The notes: generated from the letters alone by a model not told the origin. A stretch of DNA of 64,000 nucleotides from Bradyrhizobium barranii subsp. barranii (GCF_017565645.3 NZ_CP086136.1:7423501-7487500), one strand, 5' to 3'; numbered from the stretch's first letter, positions 25,882 to 34,923 are shown. Numbers and translations are program-made.

Positions 25882-27132
25882 TTAAGCGCGCACCGCCGCC
25901 AGACCCGGCACGGCGGCGAAGCCGGCCTTGGTGGCATAGCCGCGCACGATCGCCTCGCGCTGGGAATAGCTCAGCACGTTGTCGACGTTGTCGAAGCCAT
26001 CGGGCGCAAGCTGCTCGACGGCGTCGATGACGCCCTCGGGGCCGCCGCGCCGGTTGGAGCGGACGATGTCAGCGGTCATCGGCAGACGTTTCTTCTCATA
26101 TTCAAGCAAAGCCTGGCGCGGATGCTCGGCGCGCACCAGCGCATCGGCAAGGCAGCGCGCGTCGAGGATCGCCTGAGATGCGCCATTGGAGCCGACCGGA
26201 TACATGGGATGCGCGGCGTCACCGAGCAGCGTAACGCGCCCGGACGACCAGTAAGGCAAGGGATCACGGTCGCAGGTCGGATATTCGTAGAATTCCGGCG
26301 TTGCCGAGATCAGGCTCTTGACGTCGATATAAGGCACCGAGAAGCGCGCGACATGCGGCATCAACTCCTCGCGCCGGCCGGGCCGCGACCAGTCTTCCTT
26401 CCGGGGCGGCGGGGCATTGCCCTCGCCGACCTTCACCAGCACCGCCCAGTTGGTGAGACGGCTCGCCGGACTCGATCCCTCTGCGATCGGATAGATCACC
26501 ACCTTGGCGTTGAGGCCGCCGGCCACGATCATCGACTTGCCGGTGAGGAACAGCGGCCAATCGCGCGCACCGCGCCATAGCATCAGGCCGTTCCAGCACG
26601 GCGGTCCCTCGTTCGGGAACAGCGTATCGCGAACGCGTGAATGGATGCCGTCAGCGCCGATCAGGATATCGCCGCGCGCAGTATGAATGTGCGCGCCCGA
26701 GCGGTCGAAGAAATAAGCGGTGACGCCGCCCTCGTCCTGCGTGAAGGCGCCGAGGCGGCAGCCGGTGTGAATTGCCTCCGGCCCGAGCCGCTCCTCGACG
26801 GCGCGATGGATGACGCCCTGAAGGCGGCCGCGGTGAATCGAGAATTGCGGCACGTCATGGCCGGCGTCGATGCCGCGGGCCTCGCGCCATACCTCCTGGC
26901 CGTGGCGATTGAGGTAATAGAGCTGGTCGGTGCGGATCGCGACGTCGTCGAGCTGCTGGAGGAGACCGAGGCCGGCAAGCTCCCGCATCGCATGCGGCAG
27001 CGTGTTGATGCCGACACCGAGCTCGCGGATGGTGTCGGCCTGTTCGAAAATCTCGCACCCGATGCCGCGCGAGCGCAGCATCAATGCCGTGGTGAGACCA
27101 CCGATACCGCCACCGACGATAATCGCCTTCAT
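25882..27132 (-). CDS. FAD-dependent aromatic hydroxylase (3-hydroxybenzoate 6-hydroxylase-like)
   Basis: The protein has 416 residues from MKAIIVGGGIGGLTTAL, the FAD GxGxxG motif. The class A flavoprotein monooxygenase motifs ADGIHSRVRD and GDAAHPM follow at about residues 160 and 300. The family hydroxylates small aromatics using NAD(P)H and oxygen. The next upstream sequence on the strand is the remnant of a different monooxygenase gene, then enoyl-CoA hydratase and SDR genes. Whether it takes part in the same pathway is unclear. Confidence 0.85.
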   Translation of the reverse strand: MKAIIVGGGIGGLTTALMLRSRGIGCEIFEQADTIRELGVGINTLPHAMRELAGLGLLQQLDDVAIRTDQLYYLNRHGQEVWREARGIDAGHDVPQFSIHRGRLQGVIHRAVEERLGPEAIHTGCRLGAFTQDEGGVTAYFFDRSGAHIHTARGDILIGADGIHSRVRDTLFPNEGPPCWNGLMLWRGARDWPLFLTGKSMIVAGGLNAKVVIYPIAEGSSPASRLTNWAVLVKVGEGNAPPPRKEDWSRPGRREELMPHVARFSVPYIDVKSLISATPEFYEYPTCDRDPLPYWSSGRVTLLGDAAHPMYPVGSNGASQAILDARCLADALVRAEHPRQALLEYEKKRLPMTADIVRSNRRGGPEGVIDAVEQLAPDGFDNVDNVLSYSQREAIVRGYATKAGFAAVPGLAAVRA

Positions 27133-27188
27133 CGCCCTTACTCCACTCGAAAATACGCCAGGCAATGGGGCTAAAGTCGCACGGGCGG

Positions 27189-27338
27189 TCACTCCGCCGC
27201 AAGCGGCTTTGTCGCCTCCGCCTTGAGCTCGGCCCGGGTCTTGGGCTTAGCCTTAATTCTCAGCTCCTCGAGATCCCGCCGGTCGCGCACGTTGTTGCGG
27301 AAAATCTGATCTTTTCCGGGCAGGTATTGCGGCGCAAG
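27189..27338 (-). pseudogene. C-terminal remnant, probably of a 2-aminobenzoyl-CoA monooxygenase/reductase
   Basis: Fifty codons read LAPQYLPGKDQIFRNN, then a charged tail containing KPKTRAELKAE, and end at a TGA at 27189; an in-frame stop closes the frame just upstream. No start codon or ribosome site fits. The pattern P-x-YLPGKDQ followed by an Arg/Glu/Lys-rich tail is what I recall at the C-terminus of bifunctional 2-aminobenzoyl-CoA monooxygenase/reductases (annotated salicylyl-CoA 5-hydroxylases). These proteins are near 780 residues and are found between such SDR/hydratase genes and a ligase. It therefore looks like the scar of a large deletion. The recognition is from memory. Confidence 0.55.
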
Positions 27339-27373
27339 TCACCGTTGCTGGCTTCCCGCAGCAAGTCCGGGGC

Positions 27374-28210
27374 TCAGTCGCCCCTGAAGACCGGCTTGAC
27401 CTTGTTGGCGAATGCTTCAAAGGCGCGCTCGAAATCCGCCGTGGTCATGCACAGCGCCTGAGCAACCGCTTCCGCTTCGATCGCCTCTTCAATCGACATC
27501 GCCCATTCCATCGCCAGCATCCGCTTGGTCATGGTGTTGCCGAAGGTCGGGCCTTCCGCAACCTGCTTGGCCAGCAACTGCGCCTGGGGCAGCACCTGCT
27601 CGGGCGTGACGATGCGGCTGAAGAAGCCCCAGCGCTCGCCCTCCTCCGCCGTCATGAACCGGCCGGTGTAGAGCAGCTCGGAGGCGCGGGACTGTCCGAT
27701 GATCCGCGGCAGGATCGCACAGGCGCCCATGTCGCAGCCGCCAAGGCCGACCTTGTTGAAGAGGAACGCGACCTTCGCGCCGCTCGCCGCAAGCCGCATA
27801 TCCGATGCCATCGCGATGATCGCGCCGGCGCCGGCGCAGATGCCTTCGACCGCGGCCACAATGGGTTGAGGGCAGGCCCGCATCGCTTTGACGAGGTCGC
27901 CGGTCATCCGCGTGAAAGCGGTCAGCCCCTTGGTGTCCATCTTCACGAGCGGGCCGATGATCTCGAACACATCGCCGCCGGACGAGAAGTTACCGCCGGC
28001 GCCGGTGACGATGATGGCCTTGACTGCATCATCGAAAGCGCAGGCGCGGAAGAAATCCGTCAGTTCCCGATAGCTCTCGAAGGTCAGTGGATTCTTCCGC
28101 TCGGGACGGTTGAGCGTCACCGTGGCAACGCTGTCGACCACCGCCAGCAGGAAGTGCTGCGGCGAATAATCCGCGAGCGGCACGGTCACAGGATTGGCTG
28201 GTCTGCTCAT
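27374..28210 (-). CDS. Enoyl-CoA hydratase/isomerase family protein
   Basis: The 278-residue crotonase-fold protein has the oxyanion-hole segments GNFSSGGDV (about residue 75) and [15 protein letters not shown] (about 123), and [12 protein letters not shown] at the second catalytic loop. It lacks the classical glutamate pair of pure hydratases at the usual place, so the reaction could be hydration, isomerisation or ring opening. It starts 31 bases after the SDR gene, so the two are in one operon. Its genomic partners suggest a role in beta-oxidation-like degradation of an alicyclic CoA ester. Confidence 0.85.
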   Translation of the reverse strand: MSRPANPVTVPLADYSPQHFLLAVVDSVATVTLNRPERKNPLTFESYRELTDFFRACAFDDAVKAIIVTGAGGNFSSGGDVFEIIGPLVKMDTKGLTAFTRMTGDLVKAMRACPQPIVAAVEGICAGAGAIIAMASDMRLAASGAKVAFLFNKVGLGGCDMGACAILPRIIGQSRASELLYTGRFMTAEEGERWGFFSRIVTPEQVLPQAQLLAKQVAEGPTFGNTMTKRMLAMEWAMSIEEAIEAEAVAQALCMTTADFERAFEAFANKVKPVFRGD

Positions 28211-28241
28211 GCGATCTCCTAACTATGTTTGTTCCGCGCTA

Positions 28242-29003
28242 CTAGATTTCGCCGCCTGCGACTGCAATCGCCTGCCCGGTGATCGCACCAGCGCCTTCGC
28301 CGCACAACCAAAGCACTGCGTCAGCCACCTCTTGAGGCGTGATCAGCCGTCCCTGCGGATTGTGCTTCGCGAGCTCGGCGATCGCCTGCTCGCGGCTCCT
28401 GCCGGTCTTCTTCATGATGTTTTCAATGCTGCCGGCGACCAGATCGGTGTCGGTGAAGCCCGGACACACCGCATTCACAGTCACATTGCTTCCGGCCGTC
28501 TCGAGGGCAAGAGAGCGCACGAGACCGACGACGGCGTGCTTCGCCGCCGTATACGCGCTGACATAGGCGTAGCCCTTGAGCCCTGCCGTCGAGGCAATCG
28601 CGACGATGCGGCCATAGGGACGATCCTTCATGCCCGGCAGAACGCCCTGGATGGCATGGACAACGCCCATGAAATTGACGTCCATCATGCGCGCAAACAG
28701 GGCAGCGTCCGATTTCGCGAACGGCGCGGATTCTGCACTTCCCGCGTTGGCGATCAGGATGTCGATCGGCTTTCGCGCGCTCGCTTCAGCGATAGCGGCT
28801 TTCAGTGATAATTCGTTCGAGACGTCGGCGATCGCAGCAAAATGCGCGGCACCTGCGCCGACCGCCTCTTCTAGAACAGCGACGTTCCGGCCGAGCACCG
28901 TCACGGTTGCGCCTGCTCCGACAAGAGAGGCTGCGACGGCGCGGCCGATGCCGCGACCGCCACCGGTCACGAGCGCGTGCGGCGAGTGCGGCAATCCGGA
29001 CAT
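28242..29003 (-). CDS. SDR-family dehydrogenase (3-hydroxyacyl-CoA-type)
   Basis: The 253-residue classical SDR has TGGGRGIG (residues 14-21), NAG (about 86-88), catalytic Ser in IASTAG and YTAAK (about 153-157). In the CoA-dependent aminobenzoate pathway an SDR of this size acts on a hydroxycyclohexane-carboxyl-CoA intermediate. It is the first gene of the leftward operon. Its upstream gap, shared with the divergent hydrolase operon, has TTTA..TAAA palindromes like those near marR. Confidence 0.88.
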   Translation of the reverse strand: MSGLPHSPHALVTGGGRGIGRAVAASLVGAGATVTVLGRNVAVLEEAVGAGAAHFAAIADVSNELSLKAAIAEASARKPIDILIANAGSAESAPFAKSDAALFARMMDVNFMGVVHAIQGVLPGMKDRPYGRIVAIASTAGLKGYAYVSAYTAAKHAVVGLVRSLALETAGSNVTVNAVCPGFTDTDLVAGSIENIMKKTGRSREQAIAELAKHNPQGRLITPQEVADAVLWLCGEGAGAITGQAIAVAGGEI

Positions 29004-29042
29004 GCGCTGGCTCCTTGGCTCTGCTGATCGTTCCTCGATATA

Positions 29043-29134
29043 TTTTAACCTTCAAGTTTTTGCAACGAAGCTGCCGTAGCGCCGCGAACGCCTTCGCGCG
29101 AGAGACCGGCCCGAAAATTGCTTTAAGTATAAAA
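29043..29134. promoter_or_regulatory. Divergent promoter with two MarR-operator-like sites
   Basis: TTTTAACCTTCAAG (29043-29056) and TTTAAGTATAAAA (29122-29134) lie in the gap between the leftward SDR and rightward hydrolase operons. They resemble, but do not equal, the TTTAGGCTTCAAA motif near marR. Control of both operons by that MarR is an inference. Confidence 0.4.
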
Positions 29135-29195
29135 TTATCGCTTCCCATCCCCTACAGGCCTGTTAGCATCGACCGGCCGAGCAAAAGGATGTCGC

Positions 29196-30011
29196 GTGTC
29201 GCAGCCTGCGCCAATGATAACAAAAGACGGCCGCTTCGCCTATGAAGCCGCGGGCGATCCGGACGCGACACCCCTGATTTTCCTGCATGGCATTGGCGGC
29301 GCGGCACGGGCCTGGCGGCAACAGCTTGCGAGATTCAGCACCCAGTTCCGCGCGATTGCATGGGACATGCCGGGCTACGGCGGATCGGCGCCGCTCGCCA
29401 GCGTCAGCATCGCGGCCCTTGCCGATGCGCTCCAGCAATTCATTGAGCAGCTTGGTGCAACCAAGCCAATTCTGGTCGGCCATTCGATCGGTGGCATGAT
29501 CGTCCAGAAATGGCTGGCGCAATCCCCGAAACTGGCCCGCGCGGTCGTCCTTGCGCAGACCAGCCCGGCCTTCGGCAAGGCCGATGGCGATTGGCAGAAA
29601 TCGTTCATCGCGGCGCGGCTTGGGCCGCTCGATCGCGGCGAGACCATCAAGTCGCTGGCTCCCTCCCTGGTGAAGGAGCTTGTCGGCGACGATCCCGATC
29701 CGAAGGGAATGGAGCTTGCGCGCGAGTGCATGGCAAGCGTGCCCGAGGCGAGCTATCGCGCCATGATGCTGGCTTTGATGGGCTTCGATCAGCGCAGCAC
29801 ACTCAAGGACATTTCCGTCCCGACGCTGTTGCTGTCCGGCTCCAAGGACAACAATGCGCCTGCCCCCATGATGGCAAAGACAGCAACATTCATTCCCTCT
29901 GCCGAATATGTCGAGCTGGCTGGTGTCGGCCATCTCGCCAACCTTGAACGCGCTGACGCGTTCGACGAAGCCCTCGGCCAGTTCCTGAATTCCGTCGCGA
30001 CCAAAACGTAG
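29196..30011 (+). CDS. Alpha/beta-hydrolase
   Basis: The protein has 271 residues from a GTG with AAAGGAT about eight bases upstream. The oxyanion motif FLHGIGG lies at residue 28, the nucleophile elbow GHSIGG (Ser near 98), an aspartate in LSGSKDN (about 226) and the catalytic histidine in GVGHLAN (about 249). The family includes enol-lactonases and CoA-thioester or C-C hydrolases. It is the first gene of a five-gene operon with an acyl-CoA dehydrogenase, a CoA ligase and two dehydrogenases, so it probably acts on an acyl-CoA or lactone intermediate. Confidence 0.87.
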   Translation: MSQPAPMITKDGRFAYEAAGDPDATPLIFLHGIGGAARAWRQQLARFSTQFRAIAWDMPGYGGSAPLASVSIAALADALQQFIEQLGATKPILVGHSIGGMIVQKWLAQSPKLARAVVLAQTSPAFGKADGDWQKSFIAARLGPLDRGETIKSLAPSLVKELVGDDPDPKGMELARECMASVPEASYRAMMLALMGFDQRSTLKDISVPTLLLSGSKDNNAPAPMMAKTATFIPSAEYVELAGVGHLANLERADAFDEALGQFLNSVATKT

Positions 30012-30023
30012 GGTGGCTGCGCA

Positions 30024-31313
30024 ATGACCATGCAAGTCAGAAAGAACATCGGCGCAACCGACAAGGTCGCGCTGGATACGCCGATCTTCGATCCCGTCGC
30101 ATTCCGCCTGAACGACGAGCAGGCCGGCATCATCGCGCGCGCCCGCGAGATCGGCCAGAGCGTGTTCGCTGGTCGCGCGGCGACTTACGATCGCGAGGCG
30201 ATCTTCCCGACAGAGAATTATCGCGACCTGCATCGCGTCGGCCTGCTCGGCATCGCGGTGCCCAAGAAGCATGGCGGGCTCGGCGCGAACTATCAAACTT
30301 ACGCACTGGCGGCAGCGGAAATCGGCCGCTATTGCGGCGCGACCGCCCTCACCTGGAACATGCACGTCTGCTCGACCCTGTGGTCAGGTCCGCTCGCCGA
30401 CGATCTCGACATGGACGCGGAGACCCGCGCCGAGCACGAGCGGCGGCGCGCGGTTCATTACAAGCGTATCGTCGAGGATGGCGCGATCTACTCGCAGCCC
30501 TTTTCCGAGGGCGGAGCGGCCGCGGCCGGCGGCGTCGCGTTCGGCACGGAAGCAAAGCCCGTAAAGGGCGGTTGGATCGTCAACGGCAAGAAGATCTTTG
30601 CATCGCTGTCCGGTCATGCCGACTACTACGGCGTGCTCTGCACCGAGATGGAGGAGGGCGAAAAAGCCTCGCGCCGCAACACCCTTTACCTCGCGATCTC
30701 CGCGAAATCGGACGGTGTCTCGGTAGTCGGCGACTGGGATCCGCTCGGCATGCGCGGCACAGTCTCTCGCACGCTGCTGTTCAAGGATGTGTTCGTCCCT
30801 GAGGATTCCGCGCTGATGCCGCGCGGCGTCTATTTCCAGGCGGCGATGCGCTGGCCTCACATGTTCCTGACGCTGTCGCCGACCTATATGGGCCTGGCGC
30901 AAGCCGCCTATGATTTCACCGTGCGCTATCTTCGCGGCGAGGTACCGGGCATGCCGCCGGTCAAGCGCCGGATGTACCCGACCAAGCAGATCGCGGTCGC
31001 GCAGATGCAGATCAAGCTCGAGCAGATCAAGGCGATCTGGTTCCAGGCCGTCACCGAGGCCCACGCCAATCCAAGCAAGGAGCAGGTGCTGCGCGCCTAT
31101 GCCGCGCAATATTCGGTGATGGAGGGCGCCAATGAGCTCGCCGCGCTCGCGATCCGCACCTGCGGCGGTCAGGCCATGCTCCGCTCGCTGCCGCTGGAGC
31201 GCATCTATCGCGACAGCCGCTGCGGCTCGCTGATGCTGCCCTGGACCGCCGAGCTCTGCCTCGACCGGATCGGGCGCGAGGCGCTGTACGAGGCCGGTGA
31301 AACGGACGACTGA
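30024..31313 (+). CDS. Acyl-CoA dehydrogenase family flavoprotein
   Basis: This 429-residue protein has the N-terminal helical, beta (SQPFSEGGAAAAGG, IVNGKKIFASLSGHADYYGV) and C-terminal helical domains of the family. A C-terminal region, RTCGGQAMLRSLPLERIYRDSRCGS, replaces the usual flavin-contact end. The catalytic base position is not obvious to me by eye. It starts twelve bases after the hydrolase gene and is followed three bases later by the CoA ligase. Probably it oxidises the CoA ester made by the latter. Confidence 0.85.
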   Translation: MTMQVRKNIGATDKVALDTPIFDPVAFRLNDEQAGIIARAREIGQSVFAGRAATYDREAIFPTENYRDLHRVGLLGIAVPKKHGGLGANYQTYALAAAEIGRYCGATALTWNMHVCSTLWSGPLADDLDMDAETRAEHERRRAVHYKRIVEDGAIYSQPFSEGGAAAAGGVAFGTEAKPVKGGWIVNGKKIFASLSGHADYYGVLCTEMEEGEKASRRNTLYLAISAKSDGVSVVGDWDPLGMRGTVSRTLLFKDVFVPEDSALMPRGVYFQAAMRWPHMFLTLSPTYMGLAQAAYDFTVRYLRGEVPGMPPVKRRMYPTKQIAVAQMQIKLEQIKAIWFQAVTEAHANPSKEQVLRAYAAQYSVMEGANELAALAIRTCGGQAMLRSLPLERIYRDSRCGSLMLPWTAELCLDRIGREALYEAGETDD

Positions 31314-31315
31314 CC

Positions 31316-32842
31316 GTGGACCTCTGTAGTCTGATCGATCGCAACGCGGCGTTCGCGCCAGACAAGACGGCGATCGCCTTCGAGGGTGAGCGGCTGAGCT
31401 ACGCCGCACTCGCCGCGCGCATCGAACGGACCGCCACGGCGTTGAAGCAGGAGCTCGGCGTCGGCCGAGGCGACCGCGTCGCAATCCTGAGCCTGAACCG
31501 GCCGGACTATCTGGTTCTGCTCTACGCATGCGCGCGACTTGGTGCGATGCTGGTGCCGCTGAACTGGCGGCTGGCGGTTGCCGAGCAGCGCTTCATTCTC
31601 ACCGATGCGGGCGCAAAGGTCCTGGTACTCGAGCAGGCATTTGCCGGAGTTCTCCCGGAGCTTGCGCCGGGGACGGCCGTCATCGGCCTCGATTTCGCGC
31701 CGTCGCGGGGCGTGACATTCGAAGACCTGCTGGCTCGCAGCGAAGGCGGCGGCCGCAATCCGCACACTGATCTCTCCTGCCCGCTGCTCGTCGTCTACAC
31801 GTCTGGAACGACGGGACGGCCGAAGGGCGCTCTTCTGCGGCAAGAAGCCTTGTTCTGGAATGGCGTCATGAGCCAGCACATGCACAACATGACGTCAGGT
31901 GATCGCGTGCTGACGGTGCTGCCATTCTTCCATGTCGGCGGCCTCAACATCCAGACCACGCCGGCGCTGCAGCTTGGTGCGACCGTCACAATCCACGCCC
32001 GCTTCACGCCAGATACTGCGCTCGCGGCCATTGAACGGGAACGACCGACCCTGACAGTGATGGTGCCTGCAATCCTCCAGGCCGTGAGCGAGCATCCCGC
32101 CTGGACAACGACCGATCTCTCGTCGCTCAAAGCCGCCTCGACCGGCTCGACCATCGTGCCACCGCACCTGATCGATCGCTTCGTGGCGCGCGATGTTCCG
32201 GTGCTTCAGGTTTATGGATCGACGGAAACTTGCCCCATCGCAGTCTACACCCGGCTTGGCGGCGATCTTTCGCGCGCGGGATCGACTGGACTTGCCGGCC
32301 TGTGCTGCGAAGCGAAGGTGATCGATCAGGCCGGCAATGAGGTCCCTGCGGGTACGCCGGGCGAAATCGCCGTGCGCGGGCCCAACGTGTTTTTCGAATA
32401 TTGGGGCAATGCGGATGCCACGCACGATGCGCTGCACGACGGTTGGTATCGCACCGGCGATATCGGCCTGTGCGATGCCGACGGGTATTTCTGGGTCCGC
32501 GACCGCAAGAAGAATGTGATCATTTCCGGCGGCGAGAACGTCTATCCGGCCGAGGTCGAGCGCGTCCTGCTCGAACATCCCGATGTCAGCGAATGCGCCG
32601 TGATCGGCCGGCCGGACCCGCGCTGGGACGAGGTGCCGATCGCCTATGTCATCGGGCGGTCCGGCTCCCGGCTCGAAGTGGACGAGCTGAGAGCGCATCT
32701 TCAGACGCAGCTCGCCCGTTACAAGGTTCCGCGCGACATCGTCTTCGTCGACGACCTGCCGCGCACGGCACTGGGCAAGGTCCAGCATTTCCTGCTGAAG
32801 CAGCTTGATGCGCAGTCGCGCGCGCAAGGAGAAGCATCTTGA
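31316..32842 (+). CDS. AMP-forming fatty/aryl acyl-CoA ligase
   Basis: The 508-residue ANL-family ligase starts at a GTG two bases after the previous stop. Motifs: YTSGTTGRPKG (about residue 159), VYGSTE, the hinge region GYFWVRDRKKNVIISGGENV and the A10 lysine in PRTALGKVQ. As with the other ligase in the window, A10 fits P-X4-G-K and could be a target of the Pat-like acetyltransferase. The substrate is unknown; the neighbouring genes form a complete beta-oxidation-like set. Confidence 0.88.
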   Translation: MDLCSLIDRNAAFAPDKTAIAFEGERLSYAALAARIERTATALKQELGVGRGDRVAILSLNRPDYLVLLYACARLGAMLVPLNWRLAVAEQRFILTDAGAKVLVLEQAFAGVLPELAPGTAVIGLDFAPSRGVTFEDLLARSEGGGRNPHTDLSCPLLVVYTSGTTGRPKGALLRQEALFWNGVMSQHMHNMTSGDRVLTVLPFFHVGGLNIQTTPALQLGATVTIHARFTPDTALAAIERERPTLTVMVPAILQAVSEHPAWTTTDLSSLKAASTGSTIVPPHLIDRFVARDVPVLQVYGSTETCPIAVYTRLGGDLSRAGSTGLAGLCCEAKVIDQAGNEVPAGTPGEIAVRGPNVFFEYWGNADATHDALHDGWYRTGDIGLCDADGYFWVRDRKKNVIISGGENVYPAEVERVLLEHPDVSECAVIGRPDPRWDEVPIAYVIGRSGSRLEVDELRAHLQTQLARYKVPRDIVFVDDLPRTALGKVQHFLLKQLDAQSRAQGEAS

Positions 32843-33927
32843 AGATTGCAGTTCTGGGTGGGGGAAACGGCTCTTTCGCGGCCGCGGGCGATTTTGCGCT
32901 GTCGGGGCATGAGGTCCGGCTCTGGCGCCGCGACACCGATCAGGTGACGGCGCATCGCGCGGCCGGCTCGCGCATCCTGGTGAAGGATCATAATGGCCGG
33001 CACGATGTGAAGCTCGCGCTGGTGACGACCGACATCGCCGAAGCAATTGATGGCACCGAGCTGATTCTGTGTCCCGCCCCTGCCTTCGCGCAGCCGGACA
33101 TTGCTCGCTTGCTCGTTCCGCATCTGCGGGACGGCCAGGTCGTGTTCCTGCCGCCCGCCACATTCGGCTCTATGATCTTCGCCCAAGCCGCGCGGGATGC
33201 CGGAAACCACGCCAAGGCAAGTTTTGCCGAGACCGGCACGCTGCCTTGGCTGACCCGCAAGCACGGGCCGTTCGAGGTCGCGATTACCATCCGCGCCAAG
33301 CGGTTGCCGGTCGGCGTGTTTCCGCTCGATCGGGCCGCGCATGCAATCGAAGTGATCGGACGCGCTTTCCCTGATGCGATCGAGCCCTGCGGCGATGCGC
33401 TCTCCGGCGCGCTGATGAATGCTGGGCCCATTATTCACCCGCCGCTGATCGTGATGAACGCGGGCCCGATCGAGCATTTCGAACGATGGGACATCCACAA
33501 GGAAGGAACGCAGGCCGCGATCCGCCGGGTGACCGACGCGCTCGACGCAGAACGGATCGCGGTGCGCGAAGCGCTTGGCTATGGCGCACCGCATTTCCCG
33601 CTGGCCCACCACTACGCCAAGGAGGGCGAGATCTGGATGTATGGCCGTGGCTCGCACGACCGGCTGACCGATTCCGGCGACTGGCGCGAGCGGATCGTGC
33701 TGACCGAGCACCGCTATATGCGTGAGGATCTGCGGCTTGGGCTGTCGCTGCTGGTCTCCGCCGCCGCCCTGGCGGGCACGCCCACACCGTTGGCCAAGGC
33801 CTTTCTGGCCATCGGCGGTGCGATTTGCGGCGAGGATTTTGCGCAGCGCGGCCGAACGCTCGAGACACTGGGGCTTGGCAATCTCGGCAAAGCCGAGCTC
33901 CAGGCGCTTCTTCGCAGGGGATTTTGA
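32839..33927 (+). CDS. Opine-dehydrogenase-family NAD(P)-dependent protein
   Basis: The 362-residue protein starts with a Rossmann motif VLGGGNGS (residues 5-12) and shows the NAD/NADP octopine/nopaline dehydrogenase family pattern. The C-terminal part has the conserved NAGPIIHPPLIVMNAGPIE and later FPLAHHYAKEG. Opine dehydrogenases interconvert N-carboxyalkyl amino acids and keto acid plus amino acid. The start is TTG, overlapping the ligase stop (TTGA). Its presence inside an acyl-CoA operon is unusual and hints at an imine- or amine-containing intermediate; the true substrate is unknown. Confidence 0.82.
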   Translation: MKIAVLGGGNGSFAAAGDFALSGHEVRLWRRDTDQVTAHRAAGSRILVKDHNGRHDVKLALVTTDIAEAIDGTELILCPAPAFAQPDIARLLVPHLRDGQVVFLPPATFGSMIFAQAARDAGNHAKASFAETGTLPWLTRKHGPFEVAITIRAKRLPVGVFPLDRAAHAIEVIGRAFPDAIEPCGDALSGALMNAGPIIHPPLIVMNAGPIEHFERWDIHKEGTQAAIRRVTDALDAERIAVREALGYGAPHFPLAHHYAKEGEIWMYGRGSHDRLTDSGDWRERIVLTEHRYMREDLRLGLSLLVSAAALAGTPTPLAKAFLAIGGAICGEDFAQRGRTLETLGLGNLGKAELQALLRRGF

Positions 33928-33930
33928 CCG

Positions 33931-34923
33931 ATGACCAGCCGCGCCAACATTGCCTGCCTCGGGGCCGGCCGCATGGGGCGCGGCATCGCCGTCGCGTTCG
34001 CCTACGCAGGGCATATGGTCACGATGATCGACATCAAGGGCCGTTCCGCGGAAGATTTCGCCAAGCTGGAGGCGGACGCGCTCGACGAAGTCAGGAAGAC
34101 CTTTGCCAGCCTGTCGAAGCTGGGACTGCTGACCGAGGCAGATGTCGATCCGCTTATCGCACGGGTCTCGGTGCTACCAGCCAGCCGAAGCGGCGCAGCG
34201 TTGTCCGGCGCCGGAATGGTTTTCGAGGGCGTTCCGGAGGTCGTCGAGCTCAAGCGCGAGGTGCTGGGGGCGGCTTCAAAACAAGTCGGCCCTGATACGA
34301 TCATCGCTTCGACCACGTCGACCATCCTCGTCGACGATCTCTCCGGTGCAATCGTGAACCCTCGCCGCTTCCTCAATGTGCACTGGCTCAATCCGGCCTA
34401 TCTGATCCCCCTGGTCGAGATTTCGCCCGGCAAAGCCACCGATCCCGCCATCATCGATGAGGTCAAGGCGCTGCTCGAAGCCATCGGAAAGGTCCCCGTG
34501 GTCTGCGCGGCGACGCCCGGCTTCATCGTCCCGCGCATCCAGGCGCTGGCGATGAACGAGGCCGCACGCATGGTCGAGGAAGGCGTCGCCAGCGCCGAGG
34601 AGATCGACAAAGCGATCCGTTACGGCTTTGGCTTCCGCTATGCCGTGCTCGGACTGCTCGAGTTCATCGACTGGGGCGGCGGCGACATCTTATACTACGC
34701 CAGCCGGTATCTCGAAGGCGCGCTCGGCAGCGACCGCTATCGCGCGCCGGACGTCATTTCCCGCAATATGCAAGAAGGCCGCATCGGCTTGCGAACGGGT
34801 GCCGGCTTCCTCGATTATTCAGGCATGGACGTCGACGCCTATCGCGTTAAGCGGCTTCAGGCCATGGTCGACCTGCTCCGGCATTTCGGCCTGGCGCGCC
34901 CACCGGTCCTCGACCGCAGCTAG
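33931..34923 (+). CDS. 3-hydroxyacyl-CoA dehydrogenase
   Basis: The 330-residue protein has the NAD-binding CLGAGRMGRGIAVAF (residues 8-22), the conserved catalytic histidine in NVHWLNPAYLIPLVE (about 150) and the C-terminal domain with GFGFRYAVLG. It is like 3-hydroxybutyryl-CoA dehydrogenases but slightly long. It is the last gene of the rightward operon. The 3' end overlaps the convergent NicX-like gene by four bases. Confidence 0.88.
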   Translation: MTSRANIACLGAGRMGRGIAVAFAYAGHMVTMIDIKGRSAEDFAKLEADALDEVRKTFASLSKLGLLTEADVDPLIARVSVLPASRSGAALSGAGMVFEGVPEVVELKREVLGAASKQVGPDTIIASTTSTILVDDLSGAIVNPRRFLNVHWLNPAYLIPLVEISPGKATDPAIIDEVKALLEAIGKVPVVCAATPGFIVPRIQALAMNEAARMVEEGVASAEEIDKAIRYGFGFRYAVLGLLEFIDWGGGDILYYASRYLEGALGSDRYRAPDVISRNMQEGRIGLRTGAGFLDYSGMDVDAYRVKRLQAMVDLLRHFGLARPPVLDRS

